NCBI RefSeq assembly: GCF_003583925.1
Contig: NZ_QYCN01000007.1
Coordinates: forward strand, 82,544-137,945
DNA length: 55,402 nucleotides
Direction of reading: 5' to 3'
Origin: Hymenobacter rubripertinctus
GTDB lineage: Bacteria > Bacteroidota > Bacteroidia > Cytophagales > Hymenobacteraceae
Positions 42,473 to 48,709 of this stretch are shown piece after piece (positions within the stretch are counted from its first letter, which is position 1; each line of letters begins with the position of its first letter). The position numbers and the translations under genes are program-made. The notes under the pieces were generated by a model, which saw nothing but the letters and a program-made list of their open reading frames with translations, ran no database searches and was not told where the DNA came from.

Positions 42473-42844
42473 TTAGTCAATACGGGCTTCTAAATGTTCC
42501 TCGGCAGGCTTCAGGATGCGCAACTGGTAGCCTGCCCGGGCGGGGTCCTGAAAGGAAATCCGGTAGGTCTGGCCGCTTTCCGCCCGCCAGGTGCCCCGGT
42601 ACGCTACCGGGCCGTCGGCCGGCCCGAGGGCATATTCCAGGTAGGTGCCATCCGTATTGAGGCGAAAACCCGAGTAGCGCCGGCCCTGGCTTTGGGTAGT
42701 GGTGCTGTAAATGGTATAGCCCTTTTTGCCGGTTTGGAAGGTGCTAAACCAGTCTTTGTCCTGAATCGGGGTGGGGGCTTCCGATTTCCGGCAGCTGCCC
42801 AAAGTCAGTAAACCCAGGGAAACGAGGAGGCTGAAACGCAGCAT
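42473..42844 (-). CDS. Small lipocalin-like lipoprotein B
   Basis: A 123-residue lipoprotein with signal peptide MLRFSLLVSLGLLTLGSC. The mature part contains GFRLNTDGTYLEYALGPADG, then VAYRGTWRAESGQTYRISF. It matches the neighbours on both sides in length and motif order, so the three genes look like a tandem duplication. Confidence 0.75.
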   Translation of the reverse strand: MLRFSLLVSLGLLTLGSCRKSEAPTPIQDKDWFSTFQTGKKGYTIYSTTTQSQGRRYSGFRLNTDGTYLEYALGPADGPVAYRGTWRAESGQTYRISFQDPARAGYQLRILKPAEEHLEARID

Positions 42845-42919
42845 AGCGGTAAACGATACGGGTAACGGGCAAAAGCACCCCCCGGCAGGATACCGCTTCG
42901 GGGCAGATGGTTGCGGGGG

Positions 42920-43312
42920 CTACAAATCTTTGCGCCGCACTTTCAGCACGTTGTTTTCCAGCGACACGATTTCGAGCAGGTAGTCGGGCTCCTTCTTATC
43001 GTCGAGACTGATGCGGACGGTGCGCTCATCCTGGGCCTTCCACTGGCCTTTGCGGCCCTCAATGCCATCGGTGGGGGCAATGTCGTACTGGGTGAACAGG
43101 CCATTGTGGTCGAAGGCGAAGCCGGTGCGGCCCCTGGACGGGCCGAAGGCGTAGGTGTTGGGGCGGTACACGCGCACGTCGCCCTGGTCGTCTTCGTGGG
43201 CGTGCAGCCAGGTGCCTTCCAGCTGCTTGAGCGTCATCGTCTGGGAGTCGGTATTGCAGGTGGCCGCCAGGAGCAGCACGCTCAGCAGGGCAAAAACGGT
43301 GAATATGCGCAT
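42920..43312 (-). CDS. Small lipocalin-like lipoprotein C
   Basis: A 130-residue lipoprotein with signal peptide MRIFTVFALLSVLLLAATC. The mature protein is a lipocalin-like barrel (LEGTWLHAHEDD, GFAFDHNGLFTQYDIAP, KGQWKAQDERTVRISL). It heads the tandem set of three. Its upstream region is the 7-nt repeat array, 35 nt away. Confidence 0.75.
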   Translation of the reverse strand: MRIFTVFALLSVLLLAATCNTDSQTMTLKQLEGTWLHAHEDDQGDVRVYRPNTYAFGPSRGRTGFAFDHNGLFTQYDIAPTDGIEGRKGQWKAQDERTVRISLDDKKEPDYLLEIVSLENNVLKVRRKDL

Positions 43313-43347
43313 GGCGGGAGGTGTTAGGGAGTTGGGAAGTTACGCAG

Positions 43348-43671
43348 TTGTCGGTTGCCAGTTGTCAGTTGCCAGTTGCCAGTTGTTGGTTGTCAGTTGT
43401 CAGTTGTCGGTTGTCAGTTGTCAGTTGTTGGTTGTCAGTTGTCGGTTGTCGGTTGTCAGTTGTCAGTTGTTGGTTGTCAGTTGTCGGTTGTCAGTTGAGA
43501 ACGTCATTCAGAGCGCAGCGAAGAATCTCGCCTGTAGTAACTGAACAGACGCATCTACAACGATTAGCACGTGAGATTCCTCGGCTCCGCTCGGAATGAC
43601 GTTCTCAACCGACAACTGACAACCAACAACTGACAACTAGCAACTGACAACTAGCAACTGACAACCGACAA
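43348..43671. repeat. Palindromic element flanked by 7-nt arrays
   Basis: Left arm: 21 tandem 7-nt units of TTGTCAG type at 43348-43494. Right arm: nine inverted units (CTGACAA type) at 43609-43671. Between them, GTTGAGAACGTCATT (43494-43508) is inverted at 43595-43609, enclosing GAGCG/CGCTC and AGAATCT/AGATTC core pairs. The core is shared with the other elements. Open frames inside (such as 43321-43599) are repeat artefacts. Confidence 0.9.
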
Positions 43672-43672
43672 C

Positions 43673-43680
43673 TACCTTTG
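43673..43680 (+). promoter_or_regulatory. -7 box TACCTTTG at the repeat edge
   Basis: A TAnnTTTG match begins at the last unit of the right array and lies 6 nt before the PolX-like ATG (43687). The array itself thus supplies the upstream promoter DNA. Confidence 0.55.
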
Positions 43681-43686
43681 CCTGCT

Positions 43687-45441
43687 ATGGACAACCGCGC
43701 CCTCACCCGTGCCTTCCGCCTCGCGGCCCAGCTTCTGGAGCTGCACGAGGAAAATCCGTTTAAAATCCGGGCCTACGAAGGCACTGCCAACGCCCTGGAA
43801 GCCCTCAGCTTCCCGGTAGCCGACGTGGAGCGTACCGGCCTGCCCGACCGCATGGGCCTGAGCAAAACGGCCGCCGCCAAAGTGGCCGAAATGCTCGATA
43901 CCGGCTCGTTCGAGGACCTCACGCGCCTGCTGGCTGCCACCCCGCCCGGCGTGGTGGAGCTGCTGAAGATCAAAGGCATCGGCCCCAAAAAAATTCGCAG
44001 CCTGTGGAAAGAGCTGGGCGTAGAAAGCGCCGGGCAGCTGCGCGAAGCCGCCGAAACCGACCAGGTAAGTAAGCTCAAGGGCTTCGGCCAGAAAACCCAG
44101 CAGGCCATTCTGGAGGCCCTCGATTTCACCGACCAGAGCCGGGGTAAGCTGCTCTACCCCCAGGCCGAGGAGCTGGCCCACGACCTGCTGGCCCGCCTGC
44201 AAGCCGCGCCCGGCGTAAGCCAGGCCGCCGTGAGCGGGGAAGTACGCCGCCGCCGCGAAACCATCGAAACCGTGCTGCTGGTAGCGGCCACCCCTGCCCC
44301 GGCCGCCGTCCACGAGCTGCTGGCTGGCCTCGACGGCCTCATGCCCGACCCGCGCCGCAGCGGCCCGTTTGCCTGGCGCGGCACGGCCACGGCCTCGGGC
44401 GTGAAAGTGGAGGTGCGCCTGGTAGCCCCGGCCGAATTCATCAACCAGCTGCTGCTCACCTCGGCCGCCGAGGGCCATCTGACCGGGGCGCTGGCTGCGG
44501 AACTGCTGCCCGGCCAGCCGGCCAGTCTGCGCCAGTGGCTGAAGCGGGAGCAGTTTGCTTCGGAGGCGGCTCTCTACGAGCGGGCCGGTCTGCAATACGT
44601 GGAGCCCGAACTGCGCGAAGGCCTCTGGGAGCTGCCCCTGGCCCGCGAAAACAAGCTGCCCCGGCTGCTGGAAGATGGTGACCTGCGCGGCTCCCTGCAC
44701 AACCACAGTACCTACTCCGACGGCAACCACAGCCTGCGCGAAATGGCCACCTTCCTGCGCGACCAGGGCTACGACTACCTCGGCATCTGCGACCATTCGC
44801 AGGCGGCGCACTATGCCAACGGCCTGCCCGTGGAGCGGGTGCGCCAGCAGCACCAGGAAATTGATCAGCTGAATCAGGAGCTGGCCCCGTTCCGCATCTT
44901 CAAGGGCATCGAATCCGATATCCTCTCCGATGGCTCCCTGGACTATCCGCCCACGGTGCTCGAAACCTTCGATTTTATCGTGGCCTCGGTGCATTCCAAC
45001 CTGAAAATGGACGAGCGCAAGGCCACTACGCGGGTGCTGCGGGCCATCGAGAACCCCTATACCACCATGCTGGGCCACCCTACCGGCCGCCTGCTGCTGC
45101 GCCGCGAAGGCTACCCCCTCGACCACAAGGCCGTCATCGACGCCTGCGCCCGGCACCAAGTCATCATCGAAATCAACGCCAACCCCTGGCGCCTCGACCT
45201 CGACTGGCGCTGGGTTCATTATGCCCTGGAGCAGGGTGTGCAGCTCAGCATCAACCCCGACGCCCACCACACCAACGGCTACGCCGATATGCGCTACGGC
45301 GTGTTCATGGGCCGCAAAGGCGGCCTGACGAAGGACATGACTTTCAACGCCAAAACGGCGGCGGAAGCGGCCGGCTACTTCGCCCAGCGCAAAGCCGCCA
45401 TCAAACCCCCGCTGGAGTTCCGGGATTCGCTGTTTGGGTAG
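43687..45441 (+). CDS. PolX-like protein, degenerate polymerase, intact PHP nuclease
   Basis: This 584-residue protein has the layout of bacterial PolX: helix-hairpin-helix region (LLKIKGIGPKKIRSLWKELG), polymerase-beta palm, then PHP phosphoesterase. In the palm the motif GS-xRR-x-E-T-x-G-D-I-D is replaced by GEVRRRRETIETVLLV (residues 184-199). The two catalytic aspartates fall on Thr195 and Leu197, and the third on Glu242. The PHP metal ligands are kept: LHNHSTYSDG, ICDHSQAAHY, KGIESDIL, VASVHSN, GHPTGR and NPDAHH. It is therefore probably a 3'-5' exonuclease or phosphoesterase rather than a polymerase. Confidence 0.9.
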   Translation: MDNRALTRAFRLAAQLLELHEENPFKIRAYEGTANALEALSFPVADVERTGLPDRMGLSKTAAAKVAEMLDTGSFEDLTRLLAATPPGVVELLKIKGIGPKKIRSLWKELGVESAGQLREAAETDQVSKLKGFGQKTQQAILEALDFTDQSRGKLLYPQAEELAHDLLARLQAAPGVSQAAVSGEVRRRRETIETVLLVAATPAPAAVHELLAGLDGLMPDPRRSGPFAWRGTATASGVKVEVRLVAPAEFINQLLLTSAAEGHLTGALAAELLPGQPASLRQWLKREQFASEAALYERAGLQYVEPELREGLWELPLARENKLPRLLEDGDLRGSLHNHSTYSDGNHSLREMATFLRDQGYDYLGICDHSQAAHYANGLPVERVRQQHQEIDQLNQELAPFRIFKGIESDILSDGSLDYPPTVLETFDFIVASVHSNLKMDERKATTRVLRAIENPYTTMLGHPTGRLLLRREGYPLDHKAVIDACARHQVIIEINANPWRLDLDWRWVHYALEQGVQLSINPDAHHTNGYADMRYGVFMGRKGGLTKDMTFNAKTAAEAAGYFAQRKAAIKPPLEFRDSLFG

Positions 45442-45450
45442 GGGTCGGGT

Positions 45451-45538
45451 TAGTCAAAAAGAACGTCATTCCTCGGCAAGCTCGGAATGACGTTCTTTTT
45501 GACTAACAACTAACAACTAACAACTAACAACTAACAAC
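45451..45538. repeat. Palindromic element plus TAACAAC array
   Basis: TAGTCAAAAAGAACGTCATT (45451-45470) is a perfect 20-nt inverted repeat of 45486-45505, closing a CCTCGGCAAGCTCGG loop. It can act as a terminator for the PolX-like gene. Five tandem TAACAAC units (45504-45538) follow on one side only and run into the upstream region of the next gene. Confidence 0.85.
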
Positions 45539-45556
45539 TGGACACTGGCAACTGAT

Positions 45557-46600
45557 ATGAAAATTCTCATTCTGCGCTTTTCCTCCATCGGCGATATTGT
45601 GCTGACTACGCCGGTTATCCGGGCCGTGAAGCAGCAGGTGGCGGGGGCGCGGGTGCATTTTGCCACCAAGCCGGCCTTCCGGGGTATCATGGAAAACAAC
45701 CCCTACGTGGACCGGGTACACTGCCTGACCGGAAGCCTGGGGGAGCTGGTGGCCGAGCTGCGGGCCGAACAGTTCGACTTCATCATCGACCTGCACCACA
45801 ACCTGCGCACCAGCCTGATCAAGGCCCGGCTGGGCGTAAAATCGGCCAGCTTCGACAAGCTCAACGCCCGCAAATGGCTGCTCGTGAACTGGAAGGTGAA
45901 CACGCTGCCCCGGGTGCATATTGTGGAGCGCTACCTGGCCGCCGCTGCCCCGCTGGGCGTGCGCAACGACCAGCAGGGGCTGGATTACTTCATTCCCGGC
46001 CCAGACGAGGTGGACGTGGCCACGGCGTTGCCGCCCGCCTTCCAGCACGGCTACGTGGCCTTCGCCATCGGGGCTCAGCACGCCACCAAACGGTTGCCGG
46101 TGGAGCGCATTATCGAGCTGTGCGGACTGCTGCGCCAGCCCATCGTGCTGCTCGGCGGACCCGCCGACGAGAGTACCGGCCATATTGTTGAGGCCGCCTT
46201 TGATGCCGGCGTGGCCGGTTCGCCGCCCGCGCCGGGGCGCATCCCCGACAGCCCGTCGCACTTTCCGCCCCTTCCGCCTACTGTCGGGCCTCAAACCATC
46301 ATCTACAATGCCTGCGGGCGGTTCAACCTGAATCAGTCGGCCTCCCTGGTGCGGCAGGCCCGGCTGGTGGTCAGCCACGATACCGGCCTGATGCACATTG
46401 CGGCGGCTTTTGAGAAGGAAATTCTGAGTGTGTGGGGCAATACGGTGCCCGAGTTCGGCATGTACCCCTACCGGACCGAGTTCCGAATTCTGGAAGTGAG
46501 CGGGCTCTCGTGCCGGCCCTGTTCCAAAATCGGGTACGCGCAGTGCCCCAAAGGCCATTTCAGGTGCATGCGCGACATCCGGTTCGACCTGGAAGGGTAG
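45557..46600 (+). CDS. Glycosyltransferase family 9 (heptosyltransferase-like)
   Basis: This 347-residue GT-B enzyme is a second member of the heptosyltransferase family. N-terminal: MKILILRFSSIGDIVLTTPVIRAV. C-terminal: VLLGGPADES, ARLVVSHDTGLMHIAAAF and WGNTVPEFGMYPYR. The cysteine cluster CRPCSKIGYAQCPKGHFRC matches that of the first GT9 at 34572. A Pro/Ser-rich insertion of about 30 residues (VAGSPPAPGRIPDSPSHF) sits in the middle of the C-terminal domain, which is unusual. Function is likely LPS or other surface glycan assembly. Confidence 0.9.
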   Translation: MKILILRFSSIGDIVLTTPVIRAVKQQVAGARVHFATKPAFRGIMENNPYVDRVHCLTGSLGELVAELRAEQFDFIIDLHHNLRTSLIKARLGVKSASFDKLNARKWLLVNWKVNTLPRVHIVERYLAAAAPLGVRNDQQGLDYFIPGPDEVDVATALPPAFQHGYVAFAIGAQHATKRLPVERIIELCGLLRQPIVLLGGPADESTGHIVEAAFDAGVAGSPPAPGRIPDSPSHFPPLPPTVGPQTIIYNACGRFNLNQSASLVRQARLVVSHDTGLMHIAAAFEKEILSVWGNTVPEFGMYPYRTEFRILEVSGLSCRPCSKIGYAQCPKGHFRCMRDIRFDLEG

Positions 46601-46672
46601 GGGCACGGGCTGCGGCCGAAAAGCCCGGCAAGCGAATCCGCACAACGACCCGGCGTGGGGGCCGTACGCCTC

Positions 46673-46753
46673 TTGGGCACTGCTGTGGCGCACCAATTCT
46701 GGGAAATGGCCGGAAAGGACGTTTTCTGAAGCCGCCGCGCAAGCAGTGCCCAA
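46673..46753. repeat. Inverted repeat, 12-nt arms
   Basis: TTGGGCACTGCT (46673-46684) is perfectly inverted at 46742-46753. The loop is about 57 nt. It lies in the 339-nt gap between the GT9 gene and the next gene; no gene is seen in the gap. Confidence 0.5.
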
Positions 46754-46808
46754 CAGCAGTTCTTCACTGCTGTCACGCAAGTCGCTTCCGGTATCTGCGG
46801 TAGCAGGT

Positions 46809-46886
46809 CGTTTTTCGTTGCTCGTTTTTCGGGGCTGATTGGTGAATGAAGGTGAAGCAGCCCCGAAAAATGAGCAACGAGAAACG
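46809..46886. repeat. Inverted repeat with 7-nt unit arms
   Basis: Arms 46809-46837 and 46858-46886 match over 29 nt with two substitutions. They are built of 7-nt units (GTTTTTC, GTTGCTC, GTTTTTC). The loop is 20 nt. Confidence 0.75.
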
Positions 46887-46939
46887 AATGCTTCAACGGC
46901 TACTGCGTAACAGCACTTTTTCACTTATTCCTCCTTGCC

Positions 46940-47245
46940 ATGTCAGCTTACGATACGCTCAGCGGTGCCATCCGCGACCTGCAACAACGCGGTTTCGACC
47001 AGGATTTCAATATCGCGTCCACCCATCTGCACTGCCCCGGCCTGGAGCTGGAGCTGCATCCCGAGCACTTTCAGGTGCGCGAGTTCTACCGCTTCGAGGG
47101 CAACACGGACCCCGGCGATGAGAGCGTGCTTTACGCCATTGAGTCGGACCAGGGCGTGAAGGGGCTGCTGGTGAGTGCTTACGGGGCGTACTCGGAACCG
47201 GTCAACGACGAGCTCATGCAAAAACTCAATATGCCCAGCGCCTGA
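46940..47245 (+). CDS. Small conserved hypothetical protein
   Basis: A 101-residue protein of a type widespread in Bacteroidota. It reads MSAYDTLSGAIRDLQQRGFD and later FYRFEGNTDPGDESVLYAIE, with GVKGLLVSAYGAYSE. Databases often label such proteins as phosphoribosylpyrophosphate synthetase, but nothing here resembles that enzyme. It is followed 3 nt later by osmC and is surely in the same operon. Confidence 0.75.
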   Translation: MSAYDTLSGAIRDLQQRGFDQDFNIASTHLHCPGLELELHPEHFQVREFYRFEGNTDPGDESVLYAIESDQGVKGLLVSAYGAYSEPVNDELMQKLNMPSA

Positions 47246-47248
47246 ACT

Positions 47249-47719
47249 ATGCCGGATACTCCCAACGAAAACGATAAAACGGTGCTGGTGAAAGTCGGCC
47301 CGGAAGCCCTGCTGGCCGACGTGCGGGCCGGCCGCCATACCTGGCTCGTGGATGAGCCCGTGGCCGTGGGCGGCCAGGACGCCGGCCCCACGCCTTACGA
47401 CTTGCTGCTCTCGGCCCTGGGAGCCTGCACCGCCATCACCCTGCGCCTCTACGCCACCCGGAAAAAATGGCCCCTCGAAGGAATTGAGGTGCGCCTGCGC
47501 CACCAACGCGTGCACGAGCAGGACTGTGAGCAGTGCGAACAAGCCGGCCACACGCTGGACGAAGTGCGCAAGGAGCTGCGCCTGCTGGGGCCACTCGACG
47601 AGCAGCAGCGGCAGCGCCTGGAGGCCGTATCCCAGAAGTGCCCGGTGCAGAAAACGCTCATGAGCGGCCTGCGCATTATCACGGAGCTGGTTCCGGCCGG
47701 CACGGATTTTCCCGCCTGA
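47249..47719 (+). CDS. OsmC family peroxiredoxin-like protein
   Basis: This 156-residue thiol-dependent peroxidase of the OsmC/Ohr fold reduces organic peroxides in studied relatives. The two reactive cysteines are in LGACTAITLRLYA and SQKCPVQKTL. The segment GPTPYDLLLSALGAC is diagnostic. Two more cysteines (DCEQCEQ) form an extra CxxC. It starts 3 nt after the preceding stop. Confidence 0.88.
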   Translation: MPDTPNENDKTVLVKVGPEALLADVRAGRHTWLVDEPVAVGGQDAGPTPYDLLLSALGACTAITLRLYATRKKWPLEGIEVRLRHQRVHEQDCEQCEQAGHTLDEVRKELRLLGPLDEQQRQRLEAVSQKCPVQKTLMSGLRIITELVPAGTDFPA

Positions 47720-47774
47720 GGCACCCGGGCCGCCGGGTTCCGCCCTGCTTCCGCCCCCCTGCCTGACCCATAAC

Positions 47775-47843
47775 GCAACAAACGCAACCGCCTCCTCTGC
47801 GAGCGTGCCCGGCACGCGGGCTCAGGGGTGCTGCGTTTGTTGC
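47775..47843 (+). terminator. Possible terminator after osmC
   Basis: GCAACAAACGCA (47775-47786) is inverted at 47832-47843. A second hairpin (47886-47896 with 47914-47924) lies downstream. No gene is seen in 47720-48059. Confidence 0.45.
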
Positions 47844-48059
47844 CTGACTACTGGTACCAGCCTTCCGCCACCGCACGGCGGCCGGCCCGGCTGGTGTGGT
47901 GGCTAAGCCGGTGCACCAGCCGGGTTGGTGCCGGTCCCGCCGGCCGCGTAAAGAACCGGCCGCTTAGGGGGCGGAAAAGGCCTTTGCTACGGTTGAGGTT
48001 GGGGTACTGCCCGCCGCCGCTCCGGGTTGCCAGGCGCTGGCAAACGGGAAAATTCCGGA

Positions 48060-48067
48060 TATATTTG
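48060..48067 (+). promoter_or_regulatory. -7 box TATATTTG for the light-sensing operon
   Basis: A perfect TAnnTTTG match lies 66 nt upstream of the heme oxygenase ATG. Confidence 0.55.
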
Positions 48068-48133
48068 CTTGTATCCCTTCCTTTTTGCCTGGCCTGCCGG
48101 AACTGCTCCCCTGAGTTTCGAGGTCTGCCTGCT

Positions 48134-48709
48134 ATGTCTGTTTCCGCTGCTTCCCTTCCCATCCTGACCCGTTTGCGGCAGCAAACCCGGGCCGCTCACG
48201 ATGCCCTGGAGCAGCAGGAATTCAACCGGGCCCTGGCCACCGGCACCCTGACGGAGGCGGCCACTCACCGGTTTCTGGCCAAGCTCTACGGCTTTGTGGT
48301 GCCCTTTGAAAAGCAGCTCCGCCTGCACGCCGCCGAATTCGGGCCGGAGTGGGAGCTGGAGCGCCGCGCCCGCGCCCACCTGCTGGGCCAGGATTTGTCC
48401 CAGGCCGAACACTTGCCGCTGGCCCCGCAAATGCCGCCCCTGCACACGCGGGTCCAGCTGCTGGGCGCGCTCTACGTGCTGGAAGGCTCCACGCTGGGCG
48501 GTCAGGTCATTGCGCGCCAGCTGGCCCAGGCCGGCATTCCTGCCCGGGCCTACTTCAGCGGCCACGCCGGGCACACGGGCAGCCTCTGGAAGTCTTTTAC
48601 CGCCCTGCTCACGGAAGCCGCCACCCCCGAGCTGGCCGACGACATCGTGGCCTCCGCCCTCCTCACCTTTCAACGCCTGCACGAATGGATCGAATCGGAC
48701 ACGTACTAA
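48134..48709 (+). CDS. bphO: Bacterial heme oxygenase (BphO type)
   Basis: This 191-residue enzyme opens heme to biliverdin, the chromophore of the phytochrome encoded next. The proximal histidine is H22 in RQQTRAAHDALE. The family segment GALYVLEGSTLGGQVI contacts the distal side. The gene overlaps the phytochrome gene by 25 nt, which fits coupled expression of chromophore and photoreceptor. The ATG at 48134 is chosen over a long upstream frame because conserved sequence begins there. Confidence 0.9.
   Translation: MSVSAASLPILTRLRQQTRAAHDALEQQEFNRALATGTLTEAATHRFLAKLYGFVVPFEKQLRLHAAEFGPEWELERRARAHLLGQDLSQAEHLPLAPQMPPLHTRVQLLGALYVLEGSTLGGQVIARQLAQAGIPARAYFSGHAGHTGSLWKSFTALLTEAATPELADDIVASALLTFQRLHEWIESDTY

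Noticed and set aside
43321..43599. 92-codon frame with repeated SVVSCQL-type peptides
   Set aside because: The peptide periodicity is a direct product of the 7-nt repeat array, not a gene.
43348..43671. CRISPR array
   Set aside because: The repeats are 7 nt with no unique spacers and no cas genes are nearby.
46940..47245. Phosphoribosylpyrophosphate synthetase
   Set aside because: Database-style naming of this small family is not supported; at 101 residues it lacks any PRPP-synthetase motif.
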